64,000 bases of DNA from JARRKU01 sp963675565. GTDB taxonomy: Bacteria > Desulfobacterota > Desulfobacteria > Desulfobacterales > Desulfosarcinaceae. How positions within the stretch are numbered: position 1 is the first letter of the stretch; each line of letters begins with the position of its first letter. Of the stretch, positions 35,603 through 42,595 are shown piece after piece. The stretch lies in assembly GCA_963675565.2 (NCBI GenBank), contig CAXXYD010000004.1, forward strand, positions 2,604,001-2,668,000, given 5' to 3'. Position numbers and translations under genes: made by a program. Under the pieces are notes generated by a model. That model was not told the origin of the DNA. It was given only the letters and a program-made list of their open reading frames with translations, and ran no database searches.

Positions 35603-35631
35603 TGTTATGGTGCCCTTATTTCATTTAAATA

Positions 35632-35922
35632 TTATTTTCTTAAAATAGCCGGTGGATCATTAAAATGAACAAAGCTGTCAAACAGCACATTTGAATTCAT
35701 TATAACCGTTACAAGTGCCCCAGCGACTAATAAATAGATACCAATTCTCTTTCTTTGTCTTTCTGATGCTGAAAGCTGATCAATCGGAAATGTCAAAACT
35801 GGTAAAAATGTGAACAAGCTCCTATTCAGTCTTCTACTGAGCCTTATTTGAAGAGATGATAGAATTAATATTCCTATCATAAATGCGCCCACTCCAAATA
35901 GCTTAATGATTGTTTCGATCAT
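35632..35922 (-). CDS. small cassette-encoded membrane protein
   Basis: The 96-residue protein has two hydrophobic segments (LFGVGAFMIGILILSSLQI and IGIYLLVAGALVTVIMNS) separated by a basic linker (RLSRRLNRS) and a DQLSASERQRKR segment. I do not recognise it. It belongs to the cassette whose attC is now split by two insertion sequences; the next cassette's attC starts 25 bases upstream of its ATG. Confidence 0.6.
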   Translation of the reverse strand: MIETIIKLFGVGAFMIGILILSSLQIRLSRRLNRSLFTFLPVLTFPIDQLSASERQRKRIGIYLLVAGALVTVIMNSNVLFDSFVHFNDPPAILRK

Positions 35923-35946
35923 TTTAGAAATCTTAAGTCACATGGA

Positions 35947-36005
35947 CCATAACGGCGGGGCTTTGCGGCGAGCTGTGCGAGTCCGCCAACAGCCCCAGGT
36001 TATCT
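35947..36005 (-). repeat. attC site (59 bp)
   Basis: CCATAAC (35947-35953) and GTTATCT (35999-36005) bracket a clear stem: GGGGCTTTG with CAACAGCCCC and GCGG with CCGC. It is a compact attC of the classical 59-base type. The TAA of the cassette gene is inside the right box. Confidence 0.9.
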
Positions 36006-36242
36006 TTTCGTCATTAGTTTATAGGATTCAATATCATCAACTTTGAAGTTTATATAATCACCAACCAATGGATGATTATGATTTTCATTATTACAATTCA
36101 ATTGCATAACCTGCCCAACTACATCTCCACCATCATTTACATGGGAAGTTGAAATAATTTTGATTTCTAAAGCACAGCCATCCTTAAACAATGCATTAAT
36201 CGTTTCGCCTTCAAACTCGATTATTATTTCTATGTGTTTCAT
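36000..36242 (-). CDS. small cassette-encoded protein, unknown
   Basis: The 80-residue product starts MKHIEIIIEFEGETINALFKDG and continues as a probable small beta-rich domain (VVGQVMQLNC, VGDYINFKVDDIESYKL). The frame is open to 36284, where MQMNWKKNN would be an alternative start. It lies 16 bases downstream of another small gene, so the cassette carries two genes. No family recognised. Confidence 0.55.
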   Translation of the reverse strand: MKHIEIIIEFEGETINALFKDGCALEIKIISTSHVNDGGDVVGQVMQLNCNNENHNHPLVGDYINFKVDDIESYKLMTKR

Positions 36243-36258
36243 TTTATAAAATTGACAA

Positions 36259-36438
36259 TTATTCTTTTTCCAATTCATCTGCAAGAAAGATTAAATATTC
36301 TGCGATCGCATGTGCACCGCTTAGTACAGCAGGATCGTTGTGAGCTCTATCAGACGCTCTAAGCATTACGGATGAATCTTGCTCAATCCACATATAAACA
36401 TTGCAATTGTCAAATTCTTTAAATTTTTGCTTTTCCAT
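36259..36438 (-). CDS. small cassette-encoded protein, first gene of a two-gene cassette
   Basis: The 59-residue product MEKQKFKEFDNCNVYMWIEQ...LADELEKE is acidic and likely alpha-helical at its C-terminus (AHAIAEYLIFLADELEKE). It has an ATG 17 bases from the attC at 36455. The pairing of two tiny genes in one cassette is often seen for toxin-antitoxin pairs, but neither sequence matches a family I know. Confidence 0.5.
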   Translation of the reverse strand: MEKQKFKEFDNCNVYMWIEQDSSVMLRASDRAHNDPAVLSGAHAIAEYLIFLADELEKE

Positions 36439-36454
36439 AGATTCTCAATTTTGA

Positions 36455-36527
36455 AGATAACGCCAAGCTTACCGGCTGGTGCGTAGCGGCAGCGTAGCAC
36501 CAGTCCGAGTAAAGCGACAGGTTCGAT
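36455..36527 (-). repeat. attC site (73 bp)
   Basis: AGATAAC (36455-36461) and GTTCGAT (36521-36527) are the boxes. GCTTAC/GTAAAGC, CGG/CCG and CTGGTGC/GCACCAG form the stem. It is nearly identical in its arms to the attC at 26537, ten kilobases away. Confidence 0.88.
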
Positions 36528-36528
36528 A

Positions 36529-37218
36529 TTATTTATATCCTGCTTTAGTTGTCGCCCACTGTTGTATGGACTGCGCAAATCTTATAGAGACCGGATCACC
36601 GTCTTTTTTTACTGTCGCGCTGAATTCTTCGAAATTTATGATATCGTTTCCCACTCCATTCGGTTGAACATATACAATAATTGATTCAGTGACTGACTTG
36701 GTAATCTTTATACTGTATGATGCTTCGTTTGCCCCCTGAAGACTTGAACGAGACATAATTTCCTTCATTTCAGAAGGGATTTGGATAAGTCCCATCGATT
36801 CCATGAGTTCGAGTAGGGCATAATACTTTCGTTTGGAATTGGTCGCTCGGAAAATGTCGAGAACCCCGGCAACCAGCGCGGCAAAGCCAGCCTTGCGAGA
36901 AGCAAGAAGGTATTTGTCTTGTTTCTCCCGCCGCGACAAATCCTCAGTTTTTAGTTCAACAAGGACTGCCTTTTCGGTGTCAGCCGACAATAATACGTAA
37001 TCGATTTTATATGATTTATCGATTGGGATATCTGGATAGATAGTGCCAATGCGGACAGGAAATTCGGGAATGATTTTGTCACCTACTGAAAAGCCAAGTT
37101 TAGCTTGAAGGACTGCAGGTAGATATAGCGAGAAGAATAGATCAGCGCGTCTCTCCAGTTGATAATTTGGGAGATGCCGCCATGAGTCCATGCGATCAAA
37201 CAACGTTTGTATATGTTT
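36529..37218 (-). CDS. PD-(D/E)XK nuclease-fold protein, cassette gene
   Basis: The 229-residue product begins MKHIQTLFDRMDSWRHLPNYQLERRADLFF. Residues ~68-95 read YKIDYVLLSAD..KAVLVELKTED, with the aspartate, glutamate and lysine (D...ELK) of the PD-(D/E)XK nuclease site. AGGAG precedes this ATG, while the frame is open further into the attC upstream. It may be a solitary nuclease or a defence effector; no methylase or partner is in the cassette. Confidence 0.65.
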   Translation of the reverse strand, partial: KHIQTLFDRMDSWRHLPNYQLERRADLFFSLYLPAVLQAKLGFSVGDKIIPEFPVRIGTIYPDIPIDKSYKIDYVLLSADTEKAVLVELKTEDLSRREKQDKYLLASRKAGFAALVAGVLDIFRATNSKRKYYALLELMESMGLIQIPSEMKEIMSRSSLQGANEASYSIKITKSVTESIIVYVQPNGVGNDIINFEEFSATVKKDGDPVSIRFAQSIQQWATTKAGYK

Positions 37219-37231
37219 CATTTTTCTCCTC

Positions 37232-37356
37232 ATCGAACGTCGCGCATTACAGGTGAGCAGAGAATGCAGACTCTGCAAAAGAGAGTTCAACACCAAAATA
37301 TACCAGAACCAAGGCCGCCCGACCCTGCGAATCCTCTGTAAATGCGCTTGTTATGT
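37232..37356 (-). repeat. attC site (125 bp)
   Basis: ATCGAAC (37232-37238) and GTTATGT (37350-37356) enclose a stem GCGCATTACAG with CTGTAAATGCGC, with one unpaired A as attC requires. The loop region is long. Confidence 0.8.
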
Positions 37357-37390
37357 GTGGTTTAGTCATAATTTCCGATATAGCGATAAA

Positions 37391-37588
37391 CTAATTTTTC
37401 TTTTTGAGGCTGTAAATTAGAAAACAACCGCCCAAAACACTAATAAAACCGCCAAATGGCCATTTAACTTCAGTGAAATCCCAAGTAAGCTGATATTTAC
37501 TGCTATAGTAAACTGGATCATAAATTATGGAAACGCCCCAAATAATTAAAATGATACCAAGAATGATATATTGCCAATTATTATTCAT
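37391..37588 (-). CDS. small cassette-encoded membrane protein
   Basis: The 65-residue protein has two membrane segments (YIILGIILIIWGVSIIYD and WPFGGFISVLGGCFLIYSL) and a basic C-terminus (KKKN). No family recognised. It is the only gene between attC sites at 37232 and 37619. Confidence 0.6.
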   Translation of the reverse strand: MNNNWQYIILGIILIIWGVSIIYDPVYYSSKYQLTWDFTEVKWPFGGFISVLGGCFLIYSLKKKN

Positions 37589-37618
37589 TATATATTTAGA
37601 ACATCCTTAACATTAAAC

Positions 37619-37685
37619 ACATAACGGGCCGATAACCAGCCCGGCAAGGACCCTTGCCTGGTCTGCGTTTATTGGGTTGTTGTGT
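37619..37685 (-). repeat. attC site
   Basis: ACATAAC (37619-37625) is the left box. Arms CCAG/CTGG and GGCAAG/CTTGCC fold around CCC/ACC. The right box is either GTTTATT (37667) or GTTGTGT (37679-37685), so the end is uncertain. Confidence 0.65.
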
Positions 37686-38196
37686 TTTCTTTTCTTAAAT
37701 CAGATTTTGTTTTATTTAGTGTGTACTTATATTGAGTGTCTTTGATTTCGCCTGTACATAGAAATCCCAATTTCATTATAAATTTCTTACTTCTTATATT
37801 TTCTTCATTGATGAATGCACTAATAATAGATAATCCCATAACATTAAAACCAAATGCTATCACAGGAGCCAATGCCTCTTTCATATATCCTTTGCCCCAG
37901 AAATCTTTAGATAGGTCGAAGCCTATCTCTGCTTCAGGTTCTTTTTGATTTTGGAGCCAACAATGATAACCGCAAGTTCCTATAAGTTTAATTGGTTTTT
38001 CTTTTAAGAATACCCCCCATCTGCAACCGGTGTCATTCATATGGAAAGTGATAATATCTTCTGCGCTTTCATCTGGTCCAATATCTACAAAACAGGATAC
38101 TTCAATATCTGAAAAGTGCTCAGCTACAGCTTCAGCGTCTTCGATTATAAGTGTTCTTAAAAATAACCTTTCTGTCTCAATTTTCGGAAATATCAT
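37669..38196 (-). CDS. GNAT acetyltransferase (RimJ/RimL type), cassette gene
   Basis: The 175-residue protein starts IETERLFLRTLIIEDAEAV, the RimJ/RimL-like opening. It has IGTCGYHCW, EAEIGFDLSKDFWGKGYMKEAL with the acetyl-CoA pyrophosphate loop, and NIRSKKFIMKLGF. It acetylates an amine, possibly a peptide N-terminus or an antibiotic. GNAT proteins are among the most frequent integron cargos. The stop codon lies in the attC. Confidence 0.85.
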   Translation of the reverse strand: MIFPKIETERLFLRTLIIEDAEAVAEHFSDIEVSCFVDIGPDESAEDIITFHMNDTGCRWGVFLKEKPIKLIGTCGYHCWLQNQKEPEAEIGFDLSKDFWGKGYMKEALAPVIAFGFNVMGLSIISAFINEENIRSKKFIMKLGFLCTGEIKDTQYKYTLNKTKSDLRKENTTTQ

Positions 38197-38211
38197 TTTA
38201 ATTTTTTAAAA

Positions 38212-38339
38212 ACACAACGTTCCGCATGACCGGACGGGAAAACTCCTGCAGCTTACGCAAATGCAAAGTTCAATGATGATTTCGAAAAAGCTAAAAATGG
38301 CGTCGTTTTCCCGGTCCGCTGTCTATGCGGTTGTTATGC
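38212..38339 (-). repeat. attC site (128 bp)
   Basis: ACACAAC (38212-38218) and GTTATGC (38333-38339) enclose a long hairpin: CCGCAT with ATGCGG and GACCGGACGGGAAAAC with GTTTTCCCGGTC, containing an extra base on one arm. Confidence 0.85.
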
Positions 38340-38345
38340 TTTTCC

Positions 38346-38744
38346 TTATATTTTTGTGTTACGCACTGATATAAGCCAGAAAGAATACCCCCCAATTAAT
38401 CCGCCAACTATTGCAGAAATCGGCAAAAATACCGTGTCCTTGCTTATAAAAAATTTAAAAGATTCCATAAAGTTCGCAATTCCCGCTGGGATCAACCACA
38501 CTACTAACGATAGAAACCCAGCAAATATTCCAGCCAAACTAAAGTGCCACCAGAGAAACCATTTTTTGCAATTCAAAATAAGCAGCAAGGGAATTCCTAT
38601 TATGCCCATTGATATGTAGGTGATAAACGAAAAATAGAAAAACATCTCCGGCGTTAGAATTTTGAGAATTAGAGCATTTATCATGACAATTCCCAACATT
38701 GCGAATATGGGACAAATTATTATTCCGGTCAAAAATTTCTTCAT
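38346..38744 (-). CDS. cassette-encoded four-segment membrane protein
   Basis: The 132-residue protein has four hydrophobic segments (LTGIIICPIFAMLGIVMINAL, FFYFSFITYISMGIIGIPLLLIL, WWHFSLAGIFAGFLSLVVWLIPA, VFLPISAIVGGLIGGYSFWLI). It is the rightmost clear cassette gene. No family recognised. An ACATAAC box begins just upstream of its start (38753-38759). Confidence 0.62.
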   Translation of the reverse strand: MKKFLTGIIICPIFAMLGIVMINALILKILTPEMFFYFSFITYISMGIIGIPLLLILNCKKWFLWWHFSLAGIFAGFLSLVVWLIPAGIANFMESFKFFISKDTVFLPISAIVGGLIGGYSFWLISVRNTKI

Positions 38745-38752
38745 AATCTAAA

Positions 38753-38985
38753 ACATAACATAGATTATCGAGACGTCGCGTTTTTCACGGAACTATGGAA
38801 TTTGTGAATATTGGCGGTAGATTTGTCCGGTAAACAGGACAATTTGTAATTTTGGCCAACTTGAGGTAACTCCCCACAACCATATTACAAATTCTGCGCT
38901 CACGCCCCGGGTTCAATTTCTGGACCCTTTGCCCATTTCTCGTTTATACCGGAATTATCATTATTATCGAGACGTCTCGATAATC
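38753..38985. repeat. attC-box remnant followed by paired palindromes
   Basis: ACATAAC (38753-38759) resembles a left attC box. GATTATCGAGACGTC at 38763-38777 is inverted at 38971-38985, where it is part of a full 22-bp palindrome, ATTATCGAGACGTCTCGATAAT. The ~190 bases between have no gene. It could be a small MITE-like element in an attC, or a regulator site present twice. Confidence 0.5.
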
Positions 38986-39680
38986 CGGAAGTTCTGTTAT
39001 TTGTGGACGCCACCTCACTGGGATAGGCAGTTCACATTTAGGGTTGTGCTGTATGTTCGGAAATAATTTGTGAAATCGGTAGGACTTGATTTCTGGTTCG
39101 CATATTATCACACCTATACGGTAGATCAAATGAGAAAACAATGCAATCAATTGCTAACATCACCTTGATTTACCCCGATTTTGATTCTCCAATTTACAGG
39201 ATGCCTGGTAGTACCACAACATTGGCCATGGTTGTGATTATAAACGGCTATACGTAAAATATAAAATTCCACCACCGAATGAGGATCATGGCGAATTTTT
39301 GGAATGGTTTGGACAAGCGGGCGAGCTTGACCTGTCAAGTCTTGATGCAACGACATTATAACAACACTGCGCGAAGCAAGCGGACGAAGGCCCGCTTCAT
39401 ACATTTTTCCAGAGCTAATTAATATAGCTGAAGGCACACAAATAATATAGAAGGTAAATAACCGGTTTTTGTGACTCATTTTTTCTAAATTATGAGTCAC
39501 AAACTTTTTTGTGTGGAACATATGATCCACAAAAACCGGGTAGGAAAAAAAAGCGGTAACTTAGCTCCGAAAAGATGATTTCAGAATGGCTTCACCTGCG
39601 GCGAATTATTGGCCAAAATACCATGTTTTACCTGCTCCGGGTTGGACATACGGTTGGAATCGCTAAAATCGGGAAAAACA
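38986..39680. other. gene-free stretch between the cassette array and tRNA-Glu
   Basis: About 700 bases where an attI site and integrase gene could be expected, yet no IntI motif is readable in any frame. A plus-strand fragment ending at 39358-39360 (NIGHGCDYKRLYVKYKIPPPNEDHGEF...ATTL) looks coding but has no start. It is followed by TTATAAC and GAAGC..GCGG/CCGCTTC arms, perhaps a relic cassette in the opposite direction. Confidence 0.4.
39462..39539. repeat. compound inverted repeat
   Basis: CCGGTTTTTGTG (39462-39473) is inverted at 39528-39539. Inside, TTTGTGACTCAT (39468-39479) is inverted at 39492-39503, and TGTGGA (39512-39517) at 39526-39531. The outer and inner pairings exclude each other, so two back-to-back hairpins sharing TTTTTGTG ends are possible. 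Confidence 0.6.
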
Positions 39681-39715
39681 AAAGGGCTTTAGAAATCAAT
39701 CTAAGCCCTTGATTT
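39681..39715 (-). terminator. intrinsic terminator of tRNA-Glu
   Basis: On the minus strand AAGGGCTTAG pairs with CTAAAGCCCTT around ATTGATTT, followed by TTGTTTTTCCC. It lies 8 bases after the tRNA 3' end. Confidence 0.75.
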
Positions 39716-39722
39716 AATTGTT

Positions 39723-39798
39723 TGGTGATCCCAGCGGGATTCGAACCCGCGTTACCGGCGTGAGAGGCCGGCGTCCTAGACCCCTAGACGATGGGACC
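39723..39798 (-). tRNA. tRNA-Glu (CTC anticodon)
   Basis: The minus strand reads GGTCCCATCGTCTAGGGG, an anticodon arm GCCGG-CCTCTCAC-GCCGG with anticodon CTC, and a T arm GCGGGTTCGAATCCCGC. The acceptor stem GGTCCCA pairs with TGGGATC (one G-T pair), and ACCA is encoded. It marks the edge between the AT-rich accessory half and the GC-rich chromosome, with its 3' end facing the cassette array. Confidence 0.95.
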
Positions 39799-39883
39799 AC
39801 TGGTGTTGCTCTCACGTGCCGTCGATCACCTTGGGTGCCGGTGTCGATGGTGCCGGATCTTTTATCGGATCGGTGGTGCAGTG

Positions 39884-40123
39884 TCAAGGGGTGTTGTGCG
39901 TGGCGGGACTTTGGATATCCGGTTTTTTGGACTTGGGGGTGCCTTTTTTGAATCCGAAAATGAAATAGATGACCACCCCGATAAAAGGGACCAAGGCGGT
40001 GAAGCCCCAGGCGGCTTTCTTTTCGATGCCGCCGAAATCTTTGCGCGCGATGTCGAAAACGGCGATGCAGGTCAGCAGCCAGAACAGCACCCCGCCCATG
40101 ATGATATTTCGGGTTGAGAACAT
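39884..40123 (-). CDS. small membrane protein with PLDc_N domain
   Basis: The 79-residue protein has two membrane segments separated by DIARKDFGGIEKKAAWGF, then VPFIGVVIYFIFGFKKG. This is the phospholipase D N-terminal (PLDc_N) type of small membrane protein; no catalytic HKD domain is attached. It follows the lytic transglycosylase gene by three bases, so the two are probably one transcript. Confidence 0.75.
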   Translation of the reverse strand: MFSTRNIIMGGVLFWLLTCIAVFDIARKDFGGIEKKAAWGFTALVPFIGVVIYFIFGFKKGTPKSKKPDIQSPATHNTP

Positions 40124-40126
40124 AAC

Positions 40127-41020
40127 TCAGCCTTCCAGCAGCTCGCTGATTTTCAGTATGGTATTTACGTAGTACTTGCTGTGGTTATAATGATAGACCA
40201 CTTTGTAGGCTTTGTCCCGGTCGATGCCCGGTGCCCACCCGTAGTGTTTGAGATAGCTGGCAATACTGAAGATGGCATCGGCATCGTCAAACAGGTCGAT
40301 GCGGCCGTCGCCGTTGCCGTCTTTGCCGTAGGCCAGAATGTTGCTCGGCATGAACTGGGCGATGCCCAGGGCGCCGGCGTAGGAGCCTTTGATGCTCACG
40401 GGGTCTATTTGGTGCTGCTTGGTATAGGTGAGAAAGGCCTTGAGCTCCCTGTAGGCCCAGGCGGCCTTCTGGTCGGCCTTCTGGTCATATTTGTTGCGTT
40501 CGAAGCGCCGTTTTTCAGGCAGTTTGGCCCACAGGTACTCCCGCGGCTGGGGTTCGGTGAGCGCCGCCATGGTGGACAGGGTGTTGATAATGGAGCGGGT
40601 ACCCACATACTTGCCGAACTTTGTTTCCACCAGGATGATGGCGGTGATGATGTTGGGGTCAACGCCGAACCGGGTTTCGGCCGCCGCCATGGCGGCGGCA
40701 TGCTTTTTCAGGTAGGCCCTGCCCTCCCGGATCCAGTTTTTCCGGGTCATTTTGTTGTAGTTCAGGGACGCTTCGTTGTGCAGGAAGTACAATGCCACGC
40801 CCTTTGATTCGAAAAAAACATCCTGGTCCGAATACAGGGCCTTGATCCGTCCGGCGTCGAAACCGTCCGCTATGAGTTTTTGCTGCAGGTCGTCGAAATA
40901 GTGCCGGTTGGCCGGTTCGGCAGACAGCGGCTGCCAGGTCGCCATAAGCAGGATCAGTACCAGCGCCAAGTGCCATGGTGTGTTGATATTTCGTATGCTT
41001 ATATTCATTGTCATCGTCAT
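40127..41020 (-). CDS. lytic murein transglycosylase (MltB type)
   Basis: The protein has an N-terminal signal segment (PWHLALVLILLMATWQPLSA-EP). The MltB catalytic core follows: DPNIITAIILVETKFGKYVG with the catalytic glutamate, KGSYAGALGIAQFMPSN, and a calcium-loop-like DGNGDGRIDLFDDADAIFSIASYL. It cleaves peptidoglycan glycan strands in the periplasm. The frame is open to 41059; ATGs at 41059, 41020, 41014 and 41008 are all possible and none has a clear ribosome site. The later ones give a normal signal peptide length. Confidence 0.87.
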   Translation of the reverse strand: MTMTMNISIRNINTPWHLALVLILLMATWQPLSAEPANRHYFDDLQQKLIADGFDAGRIKALYSDQDVFFESKGVALYFLHNEASLNYNKMTRKNWIREGRAYLKKHAAAMAAAETRFGVDPNIITAIILVETKFGKYVGTRSIINTLSTMAALTEPQPREYLWAKLPEKRRFERNKYDQKADQKAAWAYRELKAFLTYTKQHQIDPVSIKGSYAGALGIAQFMPSNILAYGKDGNGDGRIDLFDDADAIFSIASYLKHYGWAPGIDRDKAYKVVYHYNHSKYYVNTILKISELLEG

Positions 41021-41129
41021 TCGGGTCGCGGTTTCCGGGTTGCTTGATAGGAATACCATGACATGCTATGGTGCGGGCTGTCAATTGGTAATGCCTTAAA
41101 TTTAAACGATATTGGGATAAGCGACCGGC

Positions 41130-42500
41130 ATGGCAAAGAAATCTTCCAAAACCCTGTTCAGCTGCCAGAAGTGCGGCTACCAATCCCCCAAATGGCTGGG
41201 GCGCTGTACCGAATGCGGCGCGTGGGACAGTTTTGCCGAAGAGGTGGTGTCCACTGCCGGGAACACCGGACCCATGCGGGGGATCAATCCGGTGGCGGCC
41301 TGTCCGGTTCCCATTGACAGCGTGGACCTGGTGGAAGAGGCACGCTTTTCCACGCGCATTGACGAACTGGACCGCGTGCTGGGCGGCGGCCTGGTGGCCG
41401 GCAGCCTGGTGCTCATCGGCGGGGAGCCGGGTATCGGCAAATCCACCCTCATGCTCCAGGCCCTGCACGGGATGGCCGCCGGGGGGCGCAAGGTGCTCTA
41501 TGTCTCCGGAGAGGAGTCCATCCGGCAGTTGCGTTTGCGCAGCCGGCGGCTTGCGGCCAGCGCCCCGTTGCTGCTGGTGGTGTCGGAAATCGACCTGGAT
41601 CTGATTCTGGCCATGGTGGCTCAGCATGTTCCCGACGTGCTGGTGATCGACTCCATCCAGACCATGTACAGCAGCGACCTGACATCGGCGCCGGGGTCGG
41701 TGAGCCAGGTGCGCGAGTCGGCCATGCGGCTGATGCTCAATGCCAAAAAGAGCAATATTCCCACCTTGCTGGTGGGCCACGTCACCAAAGAGGGCGCCAT
41801 TGCGGGGCCCAAGCTGCTGGAACACATGGTGGATACCGTGCTGTACTTCGAAGGCGACCGCAACCATGTTTTTCGCGTTCTGCGCACGGTAAAAAACCGT
41901 TTCGGCTCCACCAACGAGATCGGGGTGTTCGAAATGCAGGCCGGCGGGCTGATGGAGGTGGCCAATCCATCGGCGGTGTTTTTGTCCGAACGTCCGGAAA
42001 ACGCTCCCGGATCGGTAGTGACGGCCGCCATGGAGGGCACCCGCCCCATTCTGGTGGAGCTTCAGGCCCTGGCGTCCAGCACCCATCTGGGAACCCCCCG
42101 GCGAACGGTTCTGGGGCTGGACCCCCACCGGGTGGCGTTGCTGGTGGCCGTGATGGAAAAGAAACTGGGCCTGCACCTTACCGGGCATGATATTTTCATG
42201 AATGTGGCCGGCGGCGTGAAAATCGATGAGCCGGCGGTGGACCTGGGTGTGCTGGCATCCATTGCCTCCAGCTTTCTGGACAAGCCGGTGGCCAACCATA
42301 CCATTGTGATGGGCGAGGTCGGGCTGACCGGGGAGGTGCGTGCCATCGGCAATATGGAGATCCGGCTGACCGAGGCGCACAAAATGGGTTTCCGCCGCTG
42401 CCTGGCGCCGGCGGGCAACCTCAAACGCATCATCGCCCCGGCCGAGATCGAACTGGTGGGGGTTGCTTCGGTGGAAGCGGCCATGGAGACGCTCTTTTAG
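41130..42500 (+). CDS. radA: DNA repair protein RadA
   Basis: The 456-residue protein has the four-cysteine zinc finger (CQKCGYQSPKWLGRCTECGAW), the RecA-like core with Walker A GGEPGIGKST and YVSGEES, the RadA-specific KNRFGSTNEIGVF motif near residue 250, and a Lon-like C-terminal domain (LGLDPHRVALLVAVMEK...). It acts in branch migration and recombinational repair. Length and motifs are normal. Confidence 0.96.
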   Translation: MAKKSSKTLFSCQKCGYQSPKWLGRCTECGAWDSFAEEVVSTAGNTGPMRGINPVAACPVPIDSVDLVEEARFSTRIDELDRVLGGGLVAGSLVLIGGEPGIGKSTLMLQALHGMAAGGRKVLYVSGEESIRQLRLRSRRLAASAPLLLVVSEIDLDLILAMVAQHVPDVLVIDSIQTMYSSDLTSAPGSVSQVRESAMRLMLNAKKSNIPTLLVGHVTKEGAIAGPKLLEHMVDTVLYFEGDRNHVFRVLRTVKNRFGSTNEIGVFEMQAGGLMEVANPSAVFLSERPENAPGSVVTAAMEGTRPILVELQALASSTHLGTPRRTVLGLDPHRVALLVAVMEKKLGLHLTGHDIFMNVAGGVKIDEPAVDLGVLASIASSFLDKPVANHTIVMGEVGLTGEVRAIGNMEIRLTEAHKMGFRRCLAPAGNLKRIIAPAEIELVGVASVEAAMETLF

Positions 42501-42514
42501 CGGGGTCTATGGAT

Positions 42515-42575
42515 GGGGACGTATATCAGGTTATCAGTTAATCGAAGATTAACTGATAACCTGATATACGTCCCC
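42515..42575. repeat. perfect inverted repeat, 29-bp arms
   Basis: The arms 42515-42543 and 42547-42575 are exact reverse complements around GAA. The outer part GGGGACGTATATCAGGTTAT is shared with the repeat at 62851-62911. It lies between radA and rlmE. Confidence 0.9.
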
Positions 42576-42595
42576 AAGGAAGGGCGATGTTCTGA

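Larger units (their letters stand above)
33797..35610 (+). mobile_element. IS110-family (IS1111-type) element next to attC
   Basis: TGTTATGG occurs at 33789-33796 and again at 35603-35610, marking the ends. ATGGCCGCG at 33793-33801 is inverted as CGCGGCCAT at 35589-35597, the subterminal repeats expected in the IS1111 group. It encodes a DEDD recombinase. The insertion is at the right core box of the attC, matching the published IS1111-attC group, which targets cassette sites. The exact ends could move by the length of the repeat. Confidence 0.75.

Noticed and set aside
39150..39410. Possible relic cassette in plus orientation
   Set aside because: The protein-like frame has no start and an upstream stop; the site after it lacks a right box. 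Not strong enough to list as a gene.
38944..39530. Two overlapping minus-strand open frames (68 and 127 codons) left of tRNA-Glu
   Set aside because: No start site, no domain and cysteine/histidine-rich random-looking products; they run through inverted repeats.
38986..39680. Search for an integron integrase or attI
   Set aside because: No IntI tyrosine-recombinase motif (such as HxLRHSFAT) is readable in any frame, and the space is too short for a full gene.
40659..42380. A 573-codon open frame antisense to radA
   Set aside because: Same explanation: a by-product of GC-rich coding sequence; radA on the other strand is unmistakable.
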